From NCBI RefSeq assembly GCF_019683635.1, contig NZ_JADGIA010000008.1, positions 1-55,948 on the forward strand: DNA of 55,948 nucleotides, written 5' to 3'. The first letter of the stretch is position 1; every line of letters begins with the position of its first letter. The stretch comes from Thermogemmatispora sp. GTDB lineage: Bacteria; Chloroflexota; Ktedonobacteria; Ktedonobacterales; Ktedonobacteraceae. Shown here piece after piece: positions 35,537 through 44,098 of this stretch. A program made the position numbers and the translations under genes. The notes under the pieces were generated by a model. That model ran no database searches. It worked only from the letters and a program-made list of their open reading frames with translations, and was not told the origin of the DNA.

Positions 35537-36955
35537 CTAAGCTCCGGGCTGGCTCCAGGGATTGACGTTGATGGGGGTCTCGGGATTGATCAGATAGGAA
35601 TGGAAGAGGCCCGTGGGATCGTAGCGGGCGCGCACTGCCTGCAGACGCTGCCAGTGGCTCTCGTCCATAAAGCGTGCTGGGCGCGTGGTAAAATCCGAAT
35701 CGGCCAGAAAGAGACCCTCGCTGAGCGGCTCGATGCGGCGCATCTGCTCGGCCAGCCAGCGGCGGCAGCGAGCGTCATCCGCGGGCTGTTTCCAGATCAC
35801 GTAGCTGGCGAAATAGACATCGGCTTGCAGCGAGAGGGCCATATCCGGCAGCGGATGCAGGGGGGCCATGCCGAACCAGAGCGAGAACGATTGCGCGGTG
35901 GGCAGGCTAACGAAGGCCTCCCGCAGGGCCGGAATGGCCGTCGTCGCTGGCGCGTTGAGCCAGGCATTATCGACGGCGTAGCGGTGCTCCTTGGGATTGG
36001 CGCGCCGCTGCTCGACGTATTCCGCGGCCAGGGTTGTGGGAACCAGCACCTGCTCCAGCAGGGCGCGCGAGCGCGCCGGACAGCGCTCGAAGGGAGCCAG
36101 GGCCTCGCGCGCCTCGGTGGGCGTCTCGGCAAAACTCAGGCCCTGGACCAGCAAGACCGGGGCTGCGCTGGCTGTCAGGTCGCCGCCGCTGCCCATACCT
36201 ACAGCTACTACTTCGACGCTGGGGGCTAGCCGTGGATGCTCCTCGTAGAGCCAGCCCATGACCTCATCAAAGAGGGCAGCGGGATAGAAGAAGCTGCTAC
36301 GTGTCAAGGCTCCCGGCAGGGGACGCACCCGCAGATAGAAGCGCGTGACAATGGCAAAGAAGCCCGGGCCGGCGCCGCGAGCCGCCCAGAGCAGATCAGG
36401 ATGATGCTCCTCGTCGGCGTGAACCAGCTCGCCGTCGGCGGTCACGGCATCGATGGCCACAACGCGCTGACAGGCCCAGCCCCAGCCGCGGCAGTTCCAG
36501 CCCATGCCGCCCTGCAGTAAGAAGCCGCCCAGACCGACATCGGGACAGTGACCGCCGGGGAACATCAGACCCTGCTGCGTCAGCAAGCCATTCAACTCGC
36601 TGCCGGTGACCGCCGGACTGACGCGCACAATACCGGCCTCGCGGTCCAGCTCGATCTGACGCAGGCCGCCCAGGTCGATCAGCAGAGCTTCGTCGCGCAG
36701 GCTCCAGGCGGCCCAGCTATGGCCGCCGGCGCGCACGGAGACCTTCAGGCCGTGCGCACGTGCCAGACGCACCCCTGCCACCACATCATCCTCGCTGGTG
36801 GCCAGCAAAATGGCGGCGGGATAGCGCTCAGGTCGGCGCCCATTGAAAATGCGCCCGCAGCGCGCCTCTTCGTAGCCGCTCTCGCCCCGCCAAAAAAGGC
36901 GGCCCTGCAGCGTCTCCGGCGTGCTGCCGGGTCTCCATCGATTGTGCTCGCTCAT
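35537..36955 (-). CDS. Berberine-bridge-type FAD-linked oxidoreductase
   Basis: The 472-residue protein has a PCMH FAD-binding domain with KVSVRAGGHSWAAWS (His for 8-alpha-histidyl FAD) and GGHCPDVGLGGFLLQGGMGW. The Cys in the latter fits the 6-S-cysteinyl link of bicovalent flavoproteins. The C-terminal BBE segment is YDPTGLFHSYLINPETPINVN. Family members oxidise alcohols, sugars or phenolic substrates with O2. The ATG at 36955 has AAAGG about 10 nt upstream. It is transcribed alone on minus from promoter module C3, facing away from the SDR-Liv unit. Confidence 0.88.
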   Translation of the reverse strand: MSEHNRWRPGSTPETLQGRLFWRGESGYEEARCGRIFNGRRPERYPAAILLATSEDDVVAGVRLARAHGLKVSVRAGGHSWAAWSLRDEALLIDLGGLRQIELDREAGIVRVSPAVTGSELNGLLTQQGLMFPGGHCPDVGLGGFLLQGGMGWNCRGWGWACQRVVAIDAVTADGELVHADEEHHPDLLWAARGAGPGFFAIVTRFYLRVRPLPGALTRSSFFYPAALFDEVMGWLYEEHPRLAPSVEVVAVGMGSGGDLTASAAPVLLVQGLSFAETPTEAREALAPFERCPARSRALLEQVLVPTTLAAEYVEQRRANPKEHRYAVDNAWLNAPATTAIPALREAFVSLPTAQSFSLWFGMAPLHPLPDMALSLQADVYFASYVIWKQPADDARCRRWLAEQMRRIEPLSEGLFLADSDFTTRPARFMDESHWQRLQAVRARYDPTGLFHSYLINPETPINVNPWSQPGA

Positions 36956-37298
36956 GCCCACCGCCTTTCTGGGTGTACGCTCGTCTGACTGGCGGCTCTC
37001 ACGGCTATCCTCCAAAAATAGAGTCCGATCATGATGGCGTGCGCTCCTCTCGACTCCTCACCCTTACGCTTGTCCTTGCTTCTTTGTGTGGTGTTTGTTC
37101 ATCCAGATGTGTCCTGGAGAGGCTGTCTTTAGAACAGCGCTGGCTGGGGCAGACGGGCGCCGCCTGCCGAGCTGCGCACGGCCTTCCTCCCTCTTACCAG
37201 CTTCTCCCATGCGGGGAGAGGAGTAAGCCCGCACCAGGGGAAGGGGAGAGGCGTGCGCAGCCGCACAAGCAAGCTCTCTCGTCTGCCCTCAGTCATGC

Positions 37299-37367
37299 AG
37301 TGTAGCTAGTCTGGCCCGGGAAATCACTACCACTTGCTTCCGACTTTCTCTTCCGCTCGCTTCCCGC
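37299..37367 (-). promoter_or_regulatory. Promoter module C3
   Basis: Read on minus from 37367: GCGGGAAGCGA, GCGGAAGAGA, spacer, TCGGAAGCAA, GTGGTAGTGA, 19 nt, TACACTG (TACACT at 37304-37299). It directs the berberine-bridge oxidase gene with a leader of about 340 nt. It is the most diverged copy in its first repeat, while GTGGTAGTGAT is identical to C2 and C4. Confidence 0.78.
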
Positions 37368-37520
37368 GACTAACTGAGCGCGGGGCGCCACCTGTGGCCC
37401 CGACGGTCAGCTCCCGCCCGAGGCAGTAGTAGCGAGCAGCGCCTGACGAAGAGCGGAGCCGGCTGCTCTGGCGGAGGGCACCGCCTGGCTGGCGATGACC
37501 CTGGTCGTGCGGCGTGCTCA

Positions 37521-37589
37521 ACCGGAAGCGACCGGAAAGGAAAAACGGAAGCGAGTGGTAGTGATTTTGTCCTACGCCTCCCCTACACT
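37521..37589 (+). promoter_or_regulatory. Promoter module C4
   Basis: ACCGGAAGCG, ACCGGAAAGG, A-rich spacer, ACGGAAGCGA, GTGGTAGTGA, 19 nt, TACACTG (TACACT 37584-37589). It points at the SDR-ABC-transporter-FAH unit, leader about 245 nt. C3 and C4 form a back-to-back pair inside the 877-bp gap 36956-37832. Downstream in the leader are short GGTCA-rich direct repeats (AGGTCACAGGTCTACAGGTC, 37614-37633). Confidence 0.8.
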
Positions 37590-37832
37590 GCAGGAAAGAC
37601 AGAGTCACAGGCAGGTCACAGGTCTACAGGTCAGCAAGCGCAGTCCTCGACCGACGCCAGTCGGTGACCGCTCTGCCTGGCTCAGGGTAGTCGAGCCGCC
37701 TGCCCTGACCTGTCTGGCGGCCCGTCCGTCGCAGTCGGTGATGCTTGCTGCCTGGCGGTCCGCTGACCGACAGGGTCAGGCGTGTCGAGACAGCGAGCGG
37801 GCGAGCATGTGCCTGGAAGGAAGAGCGCAACG

Positions 37833-38594
37833 ATGAGTGGGCGACTTCAAGGAAAAGTAGCCATCATTACGGGAACAGCCAGCGGCCAGGGGCGCGTTGC
37901 AGCCCTGCGCTTTGCCGCCGAAGGCTGCAAAATTGTCGGCTGCGACCTGAACGTTGCAGGAGCCGAGGAGACCGTGCGCCTGGTGCGCGAGGCCGGCGGT
38001 GAGATGGTCTCGCTACAGCCTTGCAACCTGAGCGATCCCGAGCAGGCCCAGCAAGTCGTAGAGCTGGCCGTCAAGACCTACGGCGGCTTCGACATCCTCT
38101 ACAACAACGCCGGCACAGCCTGGATCGCGCCAATCGAGCAGATGACGACGCGCATGTGGCACGATACCCTGCGCAGCGAGCTAGATACCGTCTACTACAT
38201 GTGTAAGGCCGCCTGGCCGCACCTCATTGCCCGTGGCGGCGGCTCCATCATCAACGTCGGCTCTGTCTCTGCCAAGTTCGGGAGCGAGGATGTCCCCGGT
38301 CTGGCTCATGCCGCTAGCAAAGGCGCCGTTATCGCCATGACGCGCCAGCTAGCCGCCGAGGGAGGCAAATACGGCATTCGGGCCAACACTATTTCGCCGG
38401 CCCTCATTCGCACACCACAAACCGAATGGGCGATCAGCTCCGGCGCTCTCGACGGCATCATGCGCAAGCTGATGCTCAAGCGTATCGGTACGCCCGAGGA
38501 CGTGGTTTTCTGCGCCATCTACCTGGCCTCCGACGAAGCCTCGTGGGTCACGGGGGCCGACTTCGCCGTCGACGGTGGGGCCAGCGCGTTCTAG
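37833..38594 (+). CDS. Classical short-chain dehydrogenase/reductase with catalytic Tyr replaced by His
   Basis: The 253-residue Rossmann protein has the NAD(P) motif IITGTASGQGRVAAL, ILYNNAGTA, the Ser region SIINVGSVSAKFG, and a C-terminal WVTGADFAVDGGASAF typical of FabG-like SDRs. At the active site the usual YxxSK reads HAASK (GLAHAASKGAV), so the catalytic Tyr is His. The codon is CAT, a single base from TAT. The protein could be inactive as a dehydrogenase or use another mechanism. The ATG at 37833 has AAGGAAGAG upstream. First gene of the C4 unit, 161 nt before the ABC ATPase. Confidence 0.88.
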   Translation: MSGRLQGKVAIITGTASGQGRVAALRFAAEGCKIVGCDLNVAGAEETVRLVREAGGEMVSLQPCNLSDPEQAQQVVELAVKTYGGFDILYNNAGTAWIAPIEQMTTRMWHDTLRSELDTVYYMCKAAWPHLIARGGGSIINVGSVSAKFGSEDVPGLAHAASKGAVIAMTRQLAAEGGKYGIRANTISPALIRTPQTEWAISSGALDGIMRKLMLKRIGTPEDVVFCAIYLASDEASWVTGADFAVDGGASAF

Positions 38595-38755
38595 CCCCAG
38601 AGAGCGACCAGAGCGGCCCGCCTATTGGGCCAGCCTGAGTGAGCCGCAAAAGCAAACAGCCAGCCAGTCAGCAATGGCGGATCGCCACGATCAGGCAGGC
38701 AGACCAGAATACCATCGAGCTAGACAGCAAGTAAGCTCAAAAGAGAGGGAGGGGC

Positions 38756-40465
38756 ATGATGCAAGCAGCTTCCACTGTGGGAGGGGAACCGCAGCGGACC
38801 GATGAGGCCCCGCTGCTGGTGTTGCGTCATGTGACCAGGCGCTTCGGGGGCGTCACGGCCCTCAACGATATCAGCTTTGAAGTGCGCAGCGGCGAGCTGC
38901 TCGGCGTCATTGGACCCAATGGAGCGGGCAAAAGCACCCTCCTGAGCCTCATTTCTGGGGCCCAGCGCGTTAGCGAGGGGGAGATCCTCTTTGCCGGGCA
39001 GCGCCTCGATCGGCTGCCCGCGCACGCGATCGCCCGCCTCGGCATCGGGCGCGCCCATCAGATTCCCCGCCCCTTTGGGCGCATGACCGTTCTGCAGAAC
39101 GTCTTGATCCCCGTGCATGCCCGGAAGAACGAGGCCCCGGGCCGGCGAAGCCTCAGCGACGATGCCGAGGAGATCCTGCGCCTCTGCGGCCTGCTCGACC
39201 GCAAAGATCGTCAGGCCGGCTCTCTCACCCTCCTGGATCTCAAGCGCCTGGAACTGGCGCGCGCTCTGGCGCTGAAGCCACGGCTGCTGCTGCTGGACGA
39301 GGTGGCCGCCGGTCTGGTCGGCCAGGAGATCGAGGAGATCACCCGGCTGATCGCTTCTATCCATGCCCGTGGCGTCACCATTCTCCTCGTCGAACACGTC
39401 CAGGCTGTGGTCCGGTCCCTGGCCAGGCGCGTCATTGTGCTGGACTGGGGGCGCAAGATTGCCGAAGGGACGCCTGATGAGATCGCTCGCCATCCCGAAG
39501 TCATCGCCGTCTACCTGGGCAGCGAGCAAGGAGAGCAGCCGTCGACCCCGGCAGCGATCCACCAGGCTGTAGACGAGCAGGCGGCGACAGGAGCCGAGGT
39601 GAACGCCAGCACTAGCAGCAGACATTCTCTCCCTTCTGCCCGAGCCATGTCGACAGCGGCGGTTCGGCCTTCCCCGCCGCCGCTGCTCGACGTGCAGAAC
39701 CTCAGCGTCGACTACGGTAAGCTGCGCGCTCTGCGCTCCCTGGACTTCAGCGTTGGGGAGGGTGAGATTGTGGCGGTCGTGGGAGCCAACGGAGCCGGCA
39801 AAACCACCCTGACCCAGGCGATCAGTGGCCTGGTGCCCGTCAGCGAGGGCCGCGTCCTCTTTGCTGGCCGGGAGATTACACGCGTGCCGGCCCACCAGCG
39901 CGCTCGCCTGGGAATCGCCCTCTGTCACGAGGGAAGGCGGCTCTTCCGCGAGCAGACGGTCCGCGAGAACCTGGAGCTGGGAGCCGCCTATGCCACCCGC
40001 GGAGCAACCACCACCTTCGCTCAGCGCCTGGAGCGCGTCTACGACCTCTTTCCGGTGCTGCGCGAGCGCGCGAGCAGCCAGGCTGGACGCCTCTCAGGCG
40101 GGCAGCAGCAGATGGTCGCCATCGGGCGGGCGCTGATGGCGGAGCCGCGTCTGCTCCTGCTTGATGAGCTATCGCTGGGCCTGGCGCCAGCGGTCGTCGA
40201 CCAGCTCTTCGCGGCCCTGCCACGAATCCTGGCCTGGGGGATCAGCGTCGTTCTCATCGAGCAGCATATCCAGCGCTCGCTGGCAGTGGCCGACCGTGTC
40301 TACGTTCTGGAGCGGGGACGCGTCGTCTTCTGCGGTACGCCGGACCAGGTGCGCGCCCACCCGGCGCTGCAGCAAGCCTATCTGGGCGTCGCGGCGGCCC
40401 CTGCCACCCCTGCCGACTCGCCGGCAGTCAGCGAGCAAGAACAGCATCCCGTCTCGGGAACCTGA
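38756..40465 (+). CDS. Fused LivG-LivF ATPase of a branched-chain amino acid-type ABC transporter
   Basis: A single 569-residue chain holds two ABC ATPase domains that are normally separate. The LivG-like half has Walker A GPNGAGKST (53-61), a degenerate signature (GSLTLLDLKRLELARAL) and Walker B LLLLDEVAAGL with VEHV. A Ser/Ala-rich linker spans about 260-305. The LivF-like half has GANGAGKTT (343-351), LSGGQQQMVAIGRAL and LLLLDELSLGL with IEQH. It energises uptake through the LivH/LivM permeases encoded downstream. AGGGAGGGG precedes the ATG. The fusion fixes a 1:1 pairing. Members of this transporter class also import aromatic acids, amides and urea. Confidence 0.92.
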   Translation: MMQAASTVGGEPQRTDEAPLLVLRHVTRRFGGVTALNDISFEVRSGELLGVIGPNGAGKSTLLSLISGAQRVSEGEILFAGQRLDRLPAHAIARLGIGRAHQIPRPFGRMTVLQNVLIPVHARKNEAPGRRSLSDDAEEILRLCGLLDRKDRQAGSLTLLDLKRLELARALALKPRLLLLDEVAAGLVGQEIEEITRLIASIHARGVTILLVEHVQAVVRSLARRVIVLDWGRKIAEGTPDEIARHPEVIAVYLGSEQGEQPSTPAAIHQAVDEQAATGAEVNASTSSRHSLPSARAMSTAAVRPSPPPLLDVQNLSVDYGKLRALRSLDFSVGEGEIVAVVGANGAGKTTLTQAISGLVPVSEGRVLFAGREITRVPAHQRARLGIALCHEGRRLFREQTVRENLELGAAYATRGATTTFAQRLERVYDLFPVLRERASSQAGRLSGGQQQMVAIGRALMAEPRLLLLDELSLGLAPAVVDQLFAALPRILAWGISVVLIEQHIQRSLAVADRVYVLERGRVVFCGTPDQVRAHPALQQAYLGVAAAPATPADSPAVSEQEQHPVSGT

Positions 40466-40634
40466 GCCAGACCACGCCCGGCAGGCCATGCTGCGCCTGC
40501 TTTGGCTCTCCAAGAGCATCGGCAACAGACGAACGCACGAGCAAACGAGCGCCCACGCGAGCAGAGAAGGTCGCCAGCGTTCAGTGGCGAACGTCTCCGG
40601 TCGAGAGACAGACACTGCAGAGGAGGAGAAGTAC

Positions 40635-41849
40635 ATGAGCACAGTCTCTAAGGCAGCGCGGTCCTTATTTCTGATGGCCATGCTGGCCCTGAGCATGGTC
40701 GCCTGTGGTGGCACGGGCGGCTCCGGCAACCAGACAATTGTGATTGGGGCAACGCTGCCCTTAACGGGATCTCTGGCCGCTGTCGGCGTCCTGCTGAAGG
40801 CCGGCTATCAGGCCGCCGTCGACGATATCAATGCCGCCGGGGGACTGGAGGTCAACGGGCAAAAGTATCACGTCAACCTGATCATTCTCGATAACACCTC
40901 CGATCCCAATACCGCCAGCAACCAGGCGACAACCCTCTATTTGCAGGATAACGCCGTGGCTCTCCTGGGGCCATTCACACCGCCGCTGGTCATCCCGGTC
41001 TCGCAGGTGGCCGAGCGCGTCAAGCGCCCGCTGATTTCGACCACGGCCCCCATCGAGGCCTGGCTCTCGGCTCGCCCCTCTGGCTGGCAATATTCCTGGG
41101 ATGTCTTCTTCGATGAGAAGCAGCAGACCAGCATGAGCTTCCAGGTGGCTAACATGGTGAAGACGAACAAGCGCGTGGCCCTCTTCACCGACAACGAGGA
41201 GGATGGGGTGACGATGGGCAAGCTCTGGACCGAGGAGGCGCCGCAGTTCGGCTACACCATTGCCTATCGGGCGATTTTCCCCGTCGGCACCACCAATTTC
41301 TCTAGCCAGATCGCTGCTGCCAAGGCCGCCAACGCCGAGGTGCTGATTACCCAGATGACGCCGCCCGATGCGATGGCCCTCTGGAAGCAGATGAAGGCCC
41401 TGGGCTACCATCCGATTGTGGCCGAGAGCGAGAAAGGATCGTCGACCACTACCTGGATGCAGGCCCTGGGCAACGTCGGCGAGGGCGCCCTCATTGCCAA
41501 CTTCTGGTCGCGCTCCTTTACCTATCCAGGCAGCCAGGAATTGGCGGCGCGGGCCGAGAAGGCCGGCATCAAGGCTACCATCGAGCAGGCCGGCTACATC
41601 ATGGGCTACTCGATCACTGAGGTGCTCTTCGATGCCATCAAGCGTGCCGGCTCAACCGATCCCGATGCCATTAACCGGGCCATCGGCCAGACCAACAAGA
41701 CCTATCCGGTTGGCCCGATCCACTTCGGCAGCAACCACGCCGATCCCGTGCAGGCCATTATGCTCCAATGGCAGAATGGTGACACGGTCCAGGTCTATCC
41801 ACCGGTCTCGGGTGTAAGCCTGGAGGCGCCCGCCAAAGGTCTGGCCTGA
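40635..41849 (+). CDS. Substrate-binding lipoprotein of the LIV-type ABC transporter
   Basis: The 404-residue extracellular receptor has a lipoprotein signal (hydrophobic SLFLMAMLALSMVACGG, lipid-modified Cys near residue 24). A type I periplasmic-binding fold follows, starting QTIVIGATLPLTGSLAAVG with AAVDDINAAGG, VALLGPFTPP and RVALFTDNEEDG. AGGAGGAG lies about 7 nt before ATG 40635; a longer frame overlapping the ATPase gene is not real coding. It is encoded between the ATPase and permease genes. The aromatic-catabolism context suggests an aromatic acid or related ligand rather than leucine. Confidence 0.92.
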   Translation: MSTVSKAARSLFLMAMLALSMVACGGTGGSGNQTIVIGATLPLTGSLAAVGVLLKAGYQAAVDDINAAGGLEVNGQKYHVNLIILDNTSDPNTASNQATTLYLQDNAVALLGPFTPPLVIPVSQVAERVKRPLISTTAPIEAWLSARPSGWQYSWDVFFDEKQQTSMSFQVANMVKTNKRVALFTDNEEDGVTMGKLWTEEAPQFGYTIAYRAIFPVGTTNFSSQIAAAKAANAEVLITQMTPPDAMALWKQMKALGYHPIVAESEKGSSTTTWMQALGNVGEGALIANFWSRSFTYPGSQELAARAEKAGIKATIEQAGYIMGYSITEVLFDAIKRAGSTDPDAINRAIGQTNKTYPVGPIHFGSNHADPVQAIMLQWQNGDTVQVYPPVSGVSLEAPAKGLA

Positions 41850-42073
41850 GCAGACCACGTCAGACGACCGACCGGCGGACGAACGCGCGGACGCGGCGAG
41901 TGAGCCTGAGCAGATGCGCCCACAGTGCTCTGTTGCCTTACCATTGAGTTGTGCGAAGGTCAGCGGGGCCGGGCCTGATCGAGCCTGATCAAGCCTGGTC
42001 CCGTCTGCCGCCGCTGTGATGCTGCTCCATGCCGTGCCGCTCGCTGTTTGTAGAGGGAAGGAGAGGGACCCCT

Positions 42074-42943
42074 ATGTTGTTCTACCATCTGATCGATGGC
42101 TTTTTTCTGGGCGGCCTCTACGTGACCATCGCCCTGGGGCTGACGCTGGTCTTTGGCGTCATGAATACCGTCAATCTGGCTCAAGGCGAGGTCCTGATCG
42201 GCTCCGCCTACCTCACCTATACGCTATCAAGCCTCACCCATCTGGACCCGCTGCTCTGCCTGCTGCTGGTGGCCCCCATCATGTTTGTCATCGGCTACCT
42301 GGTGCAGCGCCTCCTGCTCAATCCGCTCATTCCCCGCGGACAGGAGACCCTGCTGGTGGCGACCTTCGGCCTGCTGCTGGTGGCCGAGACACTGTTTGGG
42401 CTGATCTATGGCAATAACACGCTCTCGTTGAGCGCTTCCTATACCCTGACGGGCCTCAACATCTTTGGCGATACCGTGCGCACCGTCTACGTGATCGCCC
42501 TGGTGGCCGCCCTGCTCCTGGTGGTGGGAACCCATCTGCTGCTGAGCTACCTGCCGCTGGGGAAGGCTATTCGAGCGGCGGCGGAAGATCCAGGGGCGGC
42601 GGCTTCCATTGGCATCAATGTGCCGCTGGTCTATGGGATCACCTTCGGCCTGGCGGCGGCTATTTCTGCCGTGGGCGGCACGCTGATCGGCCTCTCCTTT
42701 GGCTTTGGCCCAACTACCGGCTCTAGCTGGTTGCTACGTAGCTTTACGGTGATCGTGCTGGGCGGCATGGGATCGCTGTGGGGCACACTCCTCGGCGGCC
42801 TGCTCATTGGCGTGCTGGAGGAGGTGGCCGCCAGCATTGTCGGGCCGCAGTTTCGCGATTTGATTGTCTTCGCCTTCCTGGTGATTGTCTTGATTGTGCG
42901 GCCCGAGGGCTTCTTTGGTCAGCGCGTGGGGGTGGCCAAATGA
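42074..42943 (+). CDS. LivH-like permease of the LIV-type ABC transporter
   Basis: The 289-residue membrane protein has about eight helices and the LivH signatures MNTVNLAQGEVLIG, IRAAAEDPGAAASIGIN (EAA-like coupling loop) and VIVLGGMGSLWGTLLGGLLIG. The ATG at 42074 was chosen for GGAGAGG 8 nt upstream and because the first helix follows directly. The stop overlaps the LivM start (ATGA). The 224-bp gap before it (41850-42073) contains short GCCTGATC direct repeats near 41973-41996 and nothing else clear. Confidence 0.92.
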   Translation: MLFYHLIDGFFLGGLYVTIALGLTLVFGVMNTVNLAQGEVLIGSAYLTYTLSSLTHLDPLLCLLLVAPIMFVIGYLVQRLLLNPLIPRGQETLLVATFGLLLVAETLFGLIYGNNTLSLSASYTLTGLNIFGDTVRTVYVIALVAALLLVVGTHLLLSYLPLGKAIRAAAEDPGAAASIGINVPLVYGITFGLAAAISAVGGTLIGLSFGFGPTTGSSWLLRSFTVIVLGGMGSLWGTLLGGLLIGVLEEVAASIVGPQFRDLIVFAFLVIVLIVRPEGFFGQRVGVAK

Positions 42944-44022
42944 AGACGCAACCCGCTTCCTCCGACCAGCTTGCTCCGTCTGTCGCCAGACGCCAGCCCC
43001 TGCGCCACCTGGCTCCCTGGCTTGGCTGGAGCGTGCTGGGGGTGCTGGTCCTCCTGGCGGCCCTGGGACCACTCTACTTGAGCGCTTTCGATCTGGTGCT
43101 GGCCTTTACGCTCTTCAACTATATGACGATGGCCCAGTCCTGGAACCTGTTGGGCGGCTACGGCGGTCAGTTCTCGCTGGGCCACTCGCTCTTTGTGGGG
43201 GCCGGCTCCTATACTATTGCCGTGCTGCTGCTGCACACCGGGCTGCCGCTGCTGCTGGATCTCGTGCTGAGCGGCCTGCTGGCGGCGGCTCTGGCAACGC
43301 TGGCGGCCCTCTTGCTGATGCGCCTGCGCGAGGCCTATTTCTCGATCGGCTCGCTCGGGCTGGCGATGGCCGCCCTGACCTGGATGCTCAACTGGTCCTT
43401 CACCGGCGCCACCAGCGGCCTCAATCTGCCGCCCGCTGCGACCCTGGACTATTCCACGCTCTACTATCTGGCCCTCGGCTTGCTGGTCGCGACCACCCTG
43501 ACCATCGTGCTGCTGGTGCGCAGTCCCTTCGGCCTGCGTCTGATGGCCATCCGTGACGATCAGGAGGCCGCCGCCGAGCTGGGGGTCAATAGTTTCCCGG
43601 TGAAGCTGGTGACCTTTGCTATCAGTGCCTTTTTTGTCGGGCTGGCTGGCGGGCTGATCGCCCTCAACAAGCTGGAGATCGAGCCGGACTCGGCCTTCAG
43701 CATGAACTGGGTCATTACGATGATCATTATTACGATCATCGGCGGCATCGCTACCTCAACGGGGCCACTAGTGGGAGCGGTCGTCTTCTTTACCTTGCAG
43801 CAGGTGCTGCAGAATTCGCAGGCCCTCAGCAGCCTGCTGACTGGTCTGCTGCTGATCCTGATTATTCGCCTGGCACCCGAAGGACTCTGGCCACTGGCCC
43901 TCAAGCTCGGGCGCCGCCTGGGCGAGATCTTCGTGAGCCGCTTCGCCCACAGCAAGCAGGCTGTGACCGCTCTGGGCGCCCAGGAGGCCGTCGGAGGACG
44001 GTCAAGGCTGGGCGAAGGCTAG
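42940..44022 (+). CDS. LivM-like permease of the LIV-type ABC transporter
   Basis: The 360-residue membrane protein has about nine helices and motifs LLGGYGGQFSLGHSLFVGAG, MAIRDDQEAAAELGVN (coupling loop) and a C-terminal IIRLAPEGLW. ATG 42940 overlaps the LivH stop by four bases (ATGA), indicating coupled translation. Together with the receptor, LivH and fused ATPase it completes the importer. Confidence 0.92.
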   Translation: MKTQPASSDQLAPSVARRQPLRHLAPWLGWSVLGVLVLLAALGPLYLSAFDLVLAFTLFNYMTMAQSWNLLGGYGGQFSLGHSLFVGAGSYTIAVLLLHTGLPLLLDLVLSGLLAAALATLAALLLMRLREAYFSIGSLGLAMAALTWMLNWSFTGATSGLNLPPAATLDYSTLYYLALGLLVATTLTIVLLVRSPFGLRLMAIRDDQEAAAELGVNSFPVKLVTFAISAFFVGLAGGLIALNKLEIEPDSAFSMNWVITMIIITIIGGIATSTGPLVGAVVFFTLQQVLQNSQALSSLLTGLLLILIIRLAPEGLWPLALKLGRRLGEIFVSRFAHSKQAVTALGAQEAVGGRSRLGEG

Positions 44023-44098
44023 CCTGACTGGTTGTCTGGTTGGCGCAGCGGGTGCGGATTCAATCAGGCCAAGAGAGATAGAGAGGAGAGAGGTCGTC

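Noticed and set aside
27310..37589. The four CGGAA modules as a mobile repeat or ECF-sigma promoter
   Set aside because: They lack terminal inverted repeats or duplicated targets and always point at a gene. The GGAA words resemble ECF -35 boxes, but three occur per site and the conserved downstream box is TACACT, which is closer to a housekeeping -10.
38756..40465. LivG-LivF fusion as an assembly artefact
   Set aside because: The linker between the domains is long, in frame, and of normal composition for this genome, with no sign of a lost stop and restart.
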